The notes beneath the pieces are model-generated. The model saw only the letters and a list, made by a program, of their open reading frames with translations, ran no database searches and was not told where the DNA came from. Source: Candidatus Bathyarchaeum tardum (GTDB taxonomy: Archaea; Thermoproteota; Bathyarchaeia; Bathyarchaeales; Bathyarchaeaceae). Taken from it: 64,000 nucleotides of DNA. The stretch lies in the NCBI GenBank assembly GCA_029762755.1, contig JARVGH010000004.1, positions 1 to 64,000 on the forward strand, given 5' to 3'. Positions 8,866 to 17,363 of this stretch are shown one piece after another. A program made the position numbers and the translations under genes. Positions within the stretch are counted from its first letter, which is position 1; every line of letters begins with the position of its first letter.

Positions 8866-10558
8866 AGATCCAACACCGAAAAACGAAATTCTAAACCTAA
8901 TCGATTACATTAAAACCATTGAACCAGGAAAAACAGAACAATGCAACCACACATTTCTTCACTCATTCAAAAGACCAATCTTGACTCAGGTAATAGAGCA
9001 AATACCATCAACTAACCAAATCACAATAATTGCTCCCACTCACTCATCCAACAGCTACTTTATAGAAAAAACCCTTAACCTCTTTGATAAGAAAGCCATG
9101 TTCATAATTGATCCTTCACGATTCTCAGTAAATGTAGACGCAAAATCAGCTTACCAACAATTTCAAATCAAAAAAATTGAAACAGACGGACATAGACCCC
9201 TACACGCAAAAATCTACATTTTCCATACAGATGAGGGAGATTGGACACTTTATGGAAGCCCCAACTTCACTGAGGCAGCCCTCACTAAAAGTGCAAAAGA
9301 TGGCGGAAACGTAGAAGCAGCCTGTCTTATTCCTCCTTCCGCAAATTGGAATTGGACTCAACTCTTCGACAAATCAGTAGGTTTAACTGAAGTTAGTTGG
9401 GCAGACATTCATTTTTCTGAAGATGAAGAACAAGAAAAACCTAAAGAACAAAACATTCTGGTAGCAAAATGGGGGTATGAAAATTCAATTCGAGAAGGAA
9501 TAATAGCATGTCCAGGACTCCAAGACGGAACACCAGTTAGAGTTCGCCTTTACGGTTTAGATTTTATGATAGAAGCGATAATCAAAAATGGAAAACTAAT
9601 TTTTGATATTCCTCATAATTGGAATGGAGCAACTCGTTATGAAATATTTGACACCCAAGGAAATCTGTTAGCCATAGGTGACTTGAATCGCACAGGTGCA
9701 GTAATTCCAAAACTTGAAAACTATAAACTGGACGATGCTGCTAGACGAAGATTATGGTATTTCGCTCGAAGACTTCACAATCCTTTGCCAAAATGGCTAA
9801 CCCAGAGAAAGGGAGAAGATGAGAGCATCGATTTTCTAATCAATCCTGAATTAATGAGGCTTGGACACGTTTCATGGGTTTGGCATCCAGTGTCGCGCCG
9901 AATAGAAGCAACAAACCCTGAAGATTTCTATTCAAGATCAAAAAGAAGATTTGAAGATGTAATAGCTAAACATAAACAATTGACTCTAAATTCAGACAAC
10001 ATTGGATCATACTTAAGGGAATCTTTGAATGCTCTAGATTTAATGATTGAAGGCACTTTCTATGCGAGCCTTTTTTCTGAAAATCAAAAACAAAATCTTG
10101 TTCTTTTAGCAAAAGACCTCTGCGAGTGGCTAAACTTACCCTGTTCAAATCGCTACAAACCATTAGCAGTTCCAAATATCCAAAATTGGAGTCCACATTT
10201 TTGTAACCCATTAAGCGAAGAATTAATTCAAAAGTGGAAAGAGTATGGACCCTTGCTTAGTTTAGACGTGGGAATACTCTTCAATTATTGGATATATTTT
10301 GAATTAAGAGGAATTGAAAGCTTTGATTATAGAGGATTAGACGCTGTTATTGTTACAAACAAATATTTCCAAATATGGGAGGCTCTCCGGCACCTAATGG
10401 GAGAAAAAATAGTTAATGCTTCAAGGGAAAGAGTATTTGACAGTCGGCTAGATGTTCTCACTTCGTACCCAAAAATCAATAATCCGTCCAATATAGCAGA
10501 GCTTGAAAAATGTCTAAAATTTGCCTTTGATAGATGTGCACCTAAACTCCAAAAATAG
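8858..10558 (+). pseudogene. 5'-truncated PLD-family protein
   Basis: About 565 recognisable codons. The phospholipase D-type motif is H-A-K-I-Y-I-F with the following GSPNFTEAAL (about 9200-9290), the usual single HKD-like half of PLD nucleases and helicase-associated PLD proteins. The open frame continues upstream to 8657, but that part is only the antisense of the terminase gene. No ATG, GTG or TTG lies in frame at the true beginning (IPTDPTPKNEILNLIDY). The gene therefore seems to have lost its 5' end in a rearrangement. The remaining roughly 400 residues have no motif I recognise. PLD proteins of this shape are often linked to DNA metabolism or defence, which is inference here. Confidence 0.65.
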
Positions 10559-10655
10559 CCTCAAAAGTTCAGTTATTGCTAAAACACATGTTCACCAAAT
10601 TACTATGTCTTATTGGCTGAAAATCTTTTAACTAAATCTTTTGATAGCTTAAGTT

Positions 10656-11303
10656 ATGACTAAGAAAATATCTTTGGATCTTCCTGAGAAGGATTATGAA
10701 GAGCTTTCTTCTTTGGGACAATTATACAATAGGGATGTTAACCAAGTAATATTGGATGTTATTAATGCAGTTTCAACGGAATCACACAGCATCAAAACTA
10801 TTCGAAAAGAATCTAAAGTTCCAATAGATCTAACCTCAGCAATTTATTCTGTGTTTTATGCTGGACGCAATGCAATTGATAACCTATTCAATCCCATACT
10901 GGACAAACTGGGCGTTAAGGGTCTCTATTTGCTGAATGACATGGAATTTGACATTGATGATAACAGTTTATCGATAAGCTTCAATGCCCATAAAGACTGC
11001 AACTTGCATATCGACGAATTTAATATTTGGTTAGAATCTGGGGGTCCTTCTATCCTCGCTAGTTCATATGTAGAGACTGAAAAAATCAATATCGAAAAAC
11101 TAAGAAAACTAATTGAAAAAGCTGATTGCCCAGAAACCGAAGACTATGCAGAACTAGATACTTTTGAGACATCAATGCTTGATGAAGACGAAGAAATAGC
11201 AACCATTCAAATCAACTTGTCAGCTGAAACCGTAGATGATTTCCCAAGCATAGAAACGTTATCAATATTCGTAGAAAAACTCCTAACAAAAGCCAAACTG
11301 TGA
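10656..11303 (+). CDS. Hypothetical protein with ribbon-helix-helix-like N terminus
   Basis: 215 residues. The first 40 (KKISLDLPEKDYEELSSLG, then a helix QVILDVINAV) look like a CopG/Arc-type ribbon-helix-helix DNA-binding motif. The rest is an acidic mixed alpha/beta region with no motif I recognise. It has its own short upstream gap (10559-10655) with an A/T-rich promoter-like stretch (TCTTTTAACTAAATC). It sits between the PLD remnant and the toxin-antitoxin region, so it is probably part of the accessory island. The function is unknown. Confidence 0.65.
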   Translation: MTKKISLDLPEKDYEELSSLGQLYNRDVNQVILDVINAVSTESHSIKTIRKESKVPIDLTSAIYSVFYAGRNAIDNLFNPILDKLGVKGLYLLNDMEFDIDDNSLSISFNAHKDCNLHIDEFNIWLESGGPSILASSYVETEKINIEKLRKLIEKADCPETEDYAELDTFETSMLDEDEEIATIQINLSAETVDDFPSIETLSIFVEKLLTKAKL

Positions 11304-11308
11304 ACCAT

Positions 11309-11610
11309 TCAAGAAATATAGTTCCTATCTTTCAAAGAAACTGAATGAGTATCCCTAGGTACTATGGCTTCCTTTAGAACCTGAACCAGCTGCTGCATGT
11401 CATTTTGCAGGTCCTGAACTTGCTTTTGGAGCTCGAATATTTTTAGGGGCATTAGTAGTCTTGCTTTGGCTAGATCTTTTCCTATGTATTCTTCGTGGGG
11501 TACACGTTCGGGGAGACTGTTGTCGATGGATCCTACGTCTTCGACTATGGTTGTTCCTAGTTTAACTAGTTCTCCTGCTTCTTCACTGTAAAACCATGGT
11601 AAGTGGCTGA
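11309..11610 (-). pseudogene. 3' fragment of the HTH gene (left repeat flanking AbiE)
   Basis: The minus-strand frame (open to 11644) encodes the C-terminal about 95 residues of the HTH protein at 13263-14189. Shared phrases are FYSEEAG, KLGTTIVE, VGSIDNS, PERVPHEEY and GKDLAKARLLMPLK. Homology starts at about 11610, where the left copy has one extra base relative to the right (GCAATCAGCC against GCATCAGCC) and so changes frame. The first 15 or so residues of the open frame come from the AbiE promoter region and are not real. It is a truncated duplicate. Confidence 0.75.
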
Positions 11611-11611
11611 T

Positions 11612-11621
11612 TGCTTTAAAT
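11612..11621 (+). promoter_or_regulatory. Likely TATA box of abiEi
   Basis: GCTTTAAATA lies about 35-45 bases before the abiEi start codons. Transcription would begin near 11640, within the adjoining palindrome, giving a short leader. Confidence 0.4.
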
Positions 11622-11628
11622 AATGGTT

Positions 11629-11646
11629 TTATGATATATATCATAA
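11629..11646 (+). promoter_or_regulatory. 18-bp perfect palindrome, probable AbiEi operator
   Basis: Two 9-bp arms of TTATGATAT form a perfect palindrome between the TATA-like box and the abiEi start. AbiEi antitoxins are known to repress their own operon by binding inverted repeats in the promoter. The position fits such autoregulation. Confidence 0.6.
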
Positions 11647-11656
11647 CAAACCAAAA

Positions 11657-12304
11657 ATGGTGTATTGTAATATGAAAGAAAGCCTGCTTCTTAAAAAGCT
11701 CAGAAGAGACAACAAAGAATTTGTTACCTCTGAAGATCTTAAAGCCTTGTGCAGAAAAATGAACCTAAATTACAAATCTGCTATAGGGCATTTTGTTTCA
11801 CGCGGGCACTTGACAAGAATTTTCAAAGGAATCTTCTACGTCAAATCTCTAGATGAACTTAAACTAGGGAAAACCAAATACAATCACCTAGAACTGGTCG
11901 CCAAAGGACTGGAATTAAAACAAGTAAAAAACTGGTATTTCGGACTAAACACCGCTCTTAAACTCAATAACATGACCTATGAACATTTCACAATAGACTA
12001 TGTGGTCAGCGACAAAATCTTTCGCGCCAAACCAATAAACATAGCTGGCTACAAATTCAAATTTGTGAAACTAAAGTCATCCCTCATTCGATTTGGCATA
12101 ATCAAGAACAAAATTACATATTCTGATCCGGAAAAAACAATTCTGGACTTCATGTATAGGTGGACATATAACGGAATCCCTAAAGAAAAAATAGTTTCCG
12201 ACATCTCAGAATGGTCTAAGAACCTGTCAAAACTCAAAATCAAGGAATACTCTAAGAATTATCCCAAGACTATACAAGACATAACATGTGAGGTAGTCAG
12301 ATGA
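11657..12304 (+). CDS. abiEi: AbiEi-family antitoxin / transcriptional regulator
   Basis: 215 residues. An N-terminal winged-helix region (KKLRRDNKEFVTSEDLKAL, then FVSRGHLTRIFKGIFYV) is followed by the C-terminal part with YSDPEKTILDFMY, typical of type IV AbiEi antitoxins. An alternative ATG at 11672 (MKESLLL) matches family N termini as well. Its last codons overlap the start of the toxin gene by four bases (ATGA), so the pair is translationally coupled. The palindrome just upstream is the likely autoregulatory site. The pair is flanked by direct repeats of an HTH gene. Confidence 0.82.
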   Translation: MVYCNMKESLLLKKLRRDNKEFVTSEDLKALCRKMNLNYKSAIGHFVSRGHLTRIFKGIFYVKSLDELKLGKTKYNHLELVAKGLELKQVKNWYFGLNTALKLNNMTYEHFTIDYVVSDKIFRAKPINIAGYKFKFVKLKSSLIRFGIIKNKITYSDPEKTILDFMYRWTYNGIPKEKIVSDISEWSKNLSKLKIKEYSKNYPKTIQDITCEVVR

Positions 12305-13239
12305 GAAAAGATTTTGTTAACCAAGTAAGCAGAATCCAAAAGATAAAAAGAGTAGACATGATAGAAAAAGACCTCATCCTCCACCAGATACTGTCTGACC
12401 TCTCAAACGACAAATTCTTTTCTGAAAACTTCGTCTTCAAAGGTGGAACTTGCCTCATAAAACATTATCTGGGATATTACCGATTTTCAGAAGACATAGA
12501 TTTCACTTGGAAAAACCAGACAATCTTGCAGGGCAAATCCCAAAAAGAGATCCGACGAACCTTGTCCAAAATTATTGATAACCTCGGAGAGCTGTTCGAA
12601 AAAATATCAGCTAAACGCGACCTTAATTTTAAATGCGCAAAAAATAACACAAAATTTGTAGAACTGGGCGGCGGAAACAAATTCTGTACCTTCAAAATCT
12701 GGTACACATCTGAGGTACTTGACCGCGAAAGTTTCATGAAGGTTCAGATAAATTTTGTTGAAAAACTACTTCTTACTTCTAAGAAGGCAGAACTGAAATC
12801 ATTGCTGACAGAACAAAACGAAGAGTTGCTATTGATGTTTCCAGAATATGAGGATTATTTGCATAAAATAACCGTTGATGTTTATGATATCAAAGAAATT
12901 TTTTGCGAGAAAATTCGGTCTATACTTATACGGCAGGGAACCAAAGCACGAGATTTTCTTGATGTTTACCTCATTTCAAAAAGATACAGAATTGACATAG
13001 AAGAAATGATTGATTCAATTGTTTGTAAAACAAAGTTCATGCTAGAATTGTATAAAAAATACAGAAAGAATTTCGAAAACAAAAAAGAACTAGGAACATT
13101 TCCACTTTTCAGATGGGGTGAAGAAAAAGAGCTGTTGTTGCAATATATTGACGAGAAAGACTTTTTCCAGTTCCTTGAAAAACTCAAACTAACTCTACAA
13201 AAAATTATCCAAAAAATAGCAGAAAAAGCATCTGAATAG
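12301..13239 (+). CDS. abiEii: AbiEii-family nucleotidyltransferase toxin
   Basis: 312 residues. The nucleotidyltransferase core is visible: FVFKGGTCLIKHYLGYYRFSED holds the GG motif and the following SEDIDFTW gives the acidic catalytic pair. Downstream motifs KEIFCEKIRSILIRQGTKARDFLDVYLI match the AbiEii/DUF1814 family, which blocks growth by modifying RNA such as tRNA 3' ends. The reading frame is complete, so the toxin is probably active and restrained by AbiEi. It could serve in virus defence or stabilise the island. Confidence 0.88.
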   Translation: MRKDFVNQVSRIQKIKRVDMIEKDLILHQILSDLSNDKFFSENFVFKGGTCLIKHYLGYYRFSEDIDFTWKNQTILQGKSQKEIRRTLSKIIDNLGELFEKISAKRDLNFKCAKNNTKFVELGGGNKFCTFKIWYTSEVLDRESFMKVQINFVEKLLLTSKKAELKSLLTEQNEELLLMFPEYEDYLHKITVDVYDIKEIFCEKIRSILIRQGTKARDFLDVYLISKRYRIDIEEMIDSIVCKTKFMLELYKKYRKNFENKKELGTFPLFRWGEEKELLLQYIDEKDFFQFLEKLKLTLQKIIQKIAEKASE

Positions 13240-13262
13240 TTAATTAAATGTAGAAAAAACAA

Positions 13263-14189
13263 TCAAGAAATATGCCGCTCATCCTTTAAGGGCAAAGAAT
13301 ATTCTCCCTTGAATATAGGTATTAAAGCGGTCTTTAGTACAGAAACCAGTTCATCTACGTTCTCACTTAATTTTGTAAGTTTTTTTTCAATATCTTCAAC
13401 TCGCTGCTCAAGCCGAGACAACTTCAAAGGCATCAACAACCTCGCTTTGGCTAAATCTTTTCCAACATACTCTTCATGAGGAACCCGTTCAGGCGGACTG
13501 TTGTCTATGGATCCTACGTTTTCGACTATGGTTGTTCCTAATTTAACGAGTCCTCCTGCTTCTTCACTATAAAATCTTGTAATTGGCTGATGCAACGGAA
13601 CCCCAACTTCGCTTAGAACTAAACCAAACCTGTTCTCTAAAACGATACGAACTCTTTCCACTATTCTTCCACTAAGCATTAGCAACTCGTCTACATCAAA
13701 GCCGCGTAACCGTCCAGGATGAACAATAACACTCTTACTCGTCCGTACCACTCGGACGTTGCCAATTTTTACTCCTAGTTTTTCCCAGTTCCTTGGACGA
13801 CCTAACCTTTTCCAATTCAAGGGAACATGTTCCCATTCTTTGACTTCAAACTTTATCGCATAATCTTCTAGACAGCAAACTTCAGGAAAGTAGCCCTCAC
13901 CCGTAGTGAGAACCTTTGAACCATAAGGCGTAAGACAATAAATATGAACAGCATCTCGAACCTGAAGCTTAATTGCCCCCATAGTTAGGAACTTGTTTTT
14001 CCAATAACAAACATTAGAACGACTACAACCAACAATATTTGCTACTTTAATTGCCGGATTTCCTGCCCCCAACAACTTCAAAATCTGCAAGCCCTTCTTT
14101 GTGAGAGGAACTGCATCTGCTAGAGTTAAAAAATCGTGTTTAACTCGTTTAACACGTTGAACCTGTCTTTTTCCTGTCTTACGAGTCAA
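13263..14189 (-). CDS. HTH DNA-binding protein of unknown family (right repeat)
   Basis: 308 residues. A basic N terminus (RKTGKRQVQRVKRVKH) precedes a helix-turn-helix of homeodomain/resolvase type (about 48-75: AIKVANIVGCSRSNVCYWK). A middle domain (about 85-215) has no motif I know, and the C-terminal about 45 residues form a coiled coil (LSRLEQRVEDIEKKLTKL). It follows a small zinc-finger ORF by 22 bases and is probably co-transcribed with it. A truncated copy of its 3' end lies on the other side of the AbiE pair. It may be a regulator or replication protein of a mobile element; this is inference. Confidence 0.7.
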   Translation of the reverse strand: MTRKTGKRQVQRVKRVKHDFLTLADAVPLTKKGLQILKLLGAGNPAIKVANIVGCSRSNVCYWKNKFLTMGAIKLQVRDAVHIYCLTPYGSKVLTTGEGYFPEVCCLEDYAIKFEVKEWEHVPLNWKRLGRPRNWEKLGVKIGNVRVVRTSKSVIVHPGRLRGFDVDELLMLSGRIVERVRIVLENRFGLVLSEVGVPLHQPITRFYSEEAGGLVKLGTTIVENVGSIDNSPPERVPHEEYVGKDLAKARLLMPLKLSRLEQRVEDIEKKLTKLSENVDELVSVLKTALIPIFKGEYSLPLKDERHIS

Positions 14190-14211
14190 AATAGAAGACT
14201 CCTCTAGAAAA

Positions 14212-14334
14212 TCAAGTCAACTTTTCTTCAGAACACAAAGGGCACTCAACAAGCCTAGCTAAGATCTGATTACCAACACCGATCACAGCCCATTTGGATC
14301 CGCAGCCTTCACAAGAAATCTTCTGATTACTCAT
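14212..14334 (-). CDS. 40-residue zinc-finger-like protein
   Basis: Starts with ATG and reads MSNQKISCEGCGSKWAV to the end LVECPLCSEEKLT. Two CxxC pairs (CEGC and CPLC), 21 residues apart, would bind one zinc ion. It ends 22 bases before the HTH gene, so the two look like an operon. Such tiny zinc proteins next to DNA-binding genes are common in archaeal mobile elements. The gene is too short for statistical support, but the Cys spacing is convincing. Confidence 0.6.
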   Translation of the reverse strand: MSNQKISCEGCGSKWAVIGVGNQILARLVECPLCSEEKLT

Positions 14335-14420
14335 AATTTAGTGCTCCAAAAATTCCATTAAACAAAAAAAGAGGGGAAGGTGAAAAAGTACAGAATGGTA
14401 CGTATTCGCTTTTAGAGTGG

Positions 14421-14492
14421 TGCGGCCGCCGGGATTTGAACCCGAGTACCCGGCTTGGGAAGCCGGGGTCCTAACCGCTAGACTACGACCGC
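14421..14492 (-). tRNA. tRNA-Gly (CCC anticodon)
   Basis: A 72-base cloverleaf. The acceptor stem GCGGTCG pairs with CGGCCGC, with discriminator A. The anticodon stem CCGGC/GCCGG encloses the loop TTCCCAA, giving anticodon CCC, which reads GGG glycine codons. The T arm TCGGG-TTCAAAT-CCCGG is complete. There is no intron and no encoded CCA. Its 3' end faces the accessory island at lower coordinates, the usual orientation for integration at a tRNA. Confidence 0.95.
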
Positions 14493-14537
14493 ACGTGATT
14501 TGCTTCTTAAAATAATTTGGAATTCAAGAATTTTAGA

Positions 14538-16133
14538 TTATTCTTTTATTGCTCGTTTTAGGGCATCAATTACGTTTTCTTTTCCCATGGCAAGAACGTA
14601 TGGACCAAGGCGTGGACCTTGCGGAGCACCCAAAAGAATCTTGTACAATACTTTGAAGAATTTTCCAGGTTTAATGTCGTTATTTCGTGCAACATTGAAT
14701 ATACCTGTTTGGATTTCGTCTTCTGTTGCGTCAGCATTTAATACTGGAACCAGTTCTTTTAGGGCTGTTTTTTCTTGTTCTGTTAACTCGATGGTTTGTT
14801 CAGTTATTTCGTTGAAGTCTTTAGACCAGTTAAGGGCGTAATTGATTCTGCATTTAAGATCGTCGGTTAGTCCTTCTTTTCCGTATCTGTACCCTTGAAG
14901 CTTATCCATGATAAACTCGGTTTCTGAACATTCAGGAGCCATCTTCGCCAAAAAGGTTAACAGGTTGTAGGGCACGTGCTCACTCATTTTCTTGGGTACA
15001 TTAAACAGCATACAATAAGTGTATAAACCAACAAGCTTTGCTTTCTCTTTCTCATCTGAAATAATCTTACGACCAAAGTAAACGTCCTCTAGTTCGTCAA
15101 TTTCTTTCATGTACTGGGGAATGTCAGTAACAGAAAGGCTTCTGGCGCCTACAAACCGCTTCAAAGTTAATAACAACAAAGACTGGGGAGACCCATACCG
15201 GAACCAAACCTGAGGAGTGAAAACATTCCCTGCAGATTTGCTGATTTTTTTTCCGCTCTTATCCAGATACATTTCATAACGGGCATGAGCAGGAGGAGCC
15301 CAATCAAAGATTTCTTTGCATATACGGTCGTTGACCCGGACAGAATCAGAAATGTCTTTACCAAAGGGCTCAAACCGAATGTCCAACGCATTCCAGCGAG
15401 CAGCAAACTCTACTTTCCAGCCAAGTTTTCCTTCAGCTTTGGTAATGTCTGCTTCGCCCTTATGTCCACAGCCTTCAAGATAGTTTCCGCGCACTTCTAG
15501 TCCTTCACAGGCGTACAGGACCTTGTTTTCGTCAGGCAAAAACTTTTGAGCTTTGGTAGTGTAGATGCGACCACATTTACTGCAAATCGGAAAATATGGA
15601 AGGACATCAACAAATTTTTCTTGGCCAACTTCATCTTTTACTATTTCACCTACTTGTTGGGCGTTCATCAATATGGCACGAATTTGGTCAACAAACAAGC
15701 CTTGTTCATAAGATTTTTTGGCAGACTTGAAAGTGTATTTGATTCCACTTTCGTCCAAAGATTCTAAAAGCAGACTGGTCATGTGTTCGCCAAAACTGTC
15801 ATGGCATCCGTAAAGGTCAGGAATCGAAGTAACAGGATAACCCAAATATTTACTCAAAGAATCGGGTAGTCCTGCAGGAACTTTTCTTAAACCGTCCAAG
15901 TCGTCAGCAAAGGCAACATACTCAGCGTTGATGCCTTGATCTTGAAGGGCAAGAGCCACCGCATACGAACGGGCGCAGTCAGCAAAACTGCCAATATGAG
16001 GAAAACCAGATGCCCCCAAGCCGCTTTCTGTTCGGATTAGGTCTAGGCTTCGACCTAGTTTGCGTTCTCGTTCCACGATTTTTTGGGCAGTTTTGTCGTA
16101 CCATGTTCCGTGTCCAATAATTTTTTCAGGCAT
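14538..16133 (-). CDS. lysS: Lysyl-tRNA synthetase, class I
   Basis: 531 residues. It charges tRNA-Lys and is the archaeal class I enzyme, unrelated to the class II bacterial LysRS. Visible motifs are a HIGH variant (PHIGS, about 46) and a KMSKS variant (KKISKSAGN, about 300). Zinc-knuckle cysteines CSKCGRIY and CEGL...GCGHKG (about 185-228) lie between them. The C-terminal alpha-helical cage includes LLGAPQGPRLGPY. Length is normal. It is probably expressed alone, with the tRNA-Gly gene just downstream on the same strand. Confidence 0.97.
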   Translation of the reverse strand: MPEKIIGHGTWYDKTAQKIVERERKLGRSLDLIRTESGLGASGFPHIGSFADCARSYAVALALQDQGINAEYVAFADDLDGLRKVPAGLPDSLSKYLGYPVTSIPDLYGCHDSFGEHMTSLLLESLDESGIKYTFKSAKKSYEQGLFVDQIRAILMNAQQVGEIVKDEVGQEKFVDVLPYFPICSKCGRIYTTKAQKFLPDENKVLYACEGLEVRGNYLEGCGHKGEADITKAEGKLGWKVEFAARWNALDIRFEPFGKDISDSVRVNDRICKEIFDWAPPAHARYEMYLDKSGKKISKSAGNVFTPQVWFRYGSPQSLLLLTLKRFVGARSLSVTDIPQYMKEIDELEDVYFGRKIISDEKEKAKLVGLYTYCMLFNVPKKMSEHVPYNLLTFLAKMAPECSETEFIMDKLQGYRYGKEGLTDDLKCRINYALNWSKDFNEITEQTIELTEQEKTALKELVPVLNADATEDEIQTGIFNVARNNDIKPGKFFKVLYKILLGAPQGPRLGPYVLAMGKENVIDALKRAIKE

Positions 16134-16301
16134 GAGTCAGGTTTCCTTTATTCGCATCTAACGTAAATGCAAGGTTAGATAAAAACATAAATCGGTTTCG
16201 CATTCTATGAACATGAAATGAGCGTTTCAACATTTGAAATGCCTATACCGCAGTGTCCCTTAACTTAAACGTTAACCAGTAATGTTAGTAGTGAAAAAAC
16301 A

Positions 16302-17348
16302 ATGAGAACAAAAAAAATAGCCATCTTGATGATTTTAGTAACAGTCGCTGTAATGGTTGCACCGGCATCAGCATATTTCTCAGCTCAGAACGTAGAAACC
16401 AAGGCTGAAAGAATGGTGAACATTGCAGAAAACGCTTCAGATGCAGTATTGGACTTGATACAAACAACCGAAGCAAACGACACGATAATGGAGCTAATTG
16501 TAGCCGCAGAATTAGATGATGATTTCTATGGAAACGTTTTCCTTTGTGTAGAAGAAGGAACAATAGTCAACAGCGTGGCAGCAACTGAAAATGGCAAAGG
16601 ATGGGAAGCACTTAACTCAGCCCAAGAAAGATTGTTAGTTGCAGTAGAAACCGAAGACTTTGAAGAAGTGATCGACAACGCCCGCGAGGCTTTAGAAATA
16701 TTCCGTGATGTTCTTAGAGCAATTAATGGAATTCTACTTGACGTTGGTGTAGAGCCGTGCCCAGCATGCGATGCTGAAACATTTCAAGAAGCTATAGAAC
16801 GTTCATTAGCTAAAGTAGCAGAACTCCAAGCTTTACTTGCTGATGAAGAAATGCTTCAAAAATTGGCTGACGCCGAAGATTTACTAAATGCAGCAACTGA
16901 CATGTTGCCAGATGAAATTGAAGGAGCAAGAGATAACTTACAAGATGCAAATGCATTGATCAGTGAAGTCTGTAGGGATCTAAGGGGAATAGCTCAAGAC
17001 CTAAACTGGGGTCGAATACGAAGCTACATTGAGAAAGCATACCAGCACCGGGAACGAGTTCGGGAAAGAATCAGAACAGTATGGAACAATGTCGCAGATA
17101 TTGACGAATTCCTTCAAAGGTTAGGTTACCAAAATGAAGAAGAATTTATGGCACAGTTCCAAGAAATGATCCAAAATGCACAAGATGCAAAAAACGTTAA
17201 AGACGCAATCGAAACTTTGAAAGAAATCGGTCAAGTTATCAGAAACATGGACAACTCGTTGATTGAACATCCAGGATTCAACGGCAAACAAACCATGCCC
17301 GGAAACGGCAGTGGCTTTGGAAACATGGGCGGCGGAAACAGCCGCTAA
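16302..17348 (+). CDS. Secreted helical protein of unknown function
   Basis: 348 residues. Signal peptide 1-24 (MRTKKIAILMILVTVAVMVA, then PASA). The mature part is almost all amphipathic helix, rich in Glu, Ala, Asn and Asp (for example ALADEEMLQKLADAEDLLNAA), with one CPAC pair (about 152-155). It ends in a flexible Gly/Asn tail (NGSGFGNMGGGNSR) with no membrane anchor. I do not recognise the family; the repeated helices suggest a bundle at the cell surface. It is divergent from lysS across a 168-base promoter gap. Confidence 0.75.
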   Translation: MRTKKIAILMILVTVAVMVAPASAYFSAQNVETKAERMVNIAENASDAVLDLIQTTEANDTIMELIVAAELDDDFYGNVFLCVEEGTIVNSVAATENGKGWEALNSAQERLLVAVETEDFEEVIDNAREALEIFRDVLRAINGILLDVGVEPCPACDAETFQEAIERSLAKVAELQALLADEEMLQKLADAEDLLNAATDMLPDEIEGARDNLQDANALISEVCRDLRGIAQDLNWGRIRSYIEKAYQHRERVRERIRTVWNNVADIDEFLQRLGYQNEEEFMAQFQEMIQNAQDAKNVKDAIETLKEIGQVIRNMDNSLIEHPGFNGKQTMPGNGSGFGNMGGGNSR

Positions 17349-17363
17349 AACTTTATTTTTTTG

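Noticed and set aside
10656-11303. Ribbon-helix-helix protein as an antitoxin partner of the PLD gene
   Set aside because: The two are 100 bases apart on the same strand, the PLD gene is truncated, and the protein is far longer than known antitoxins.
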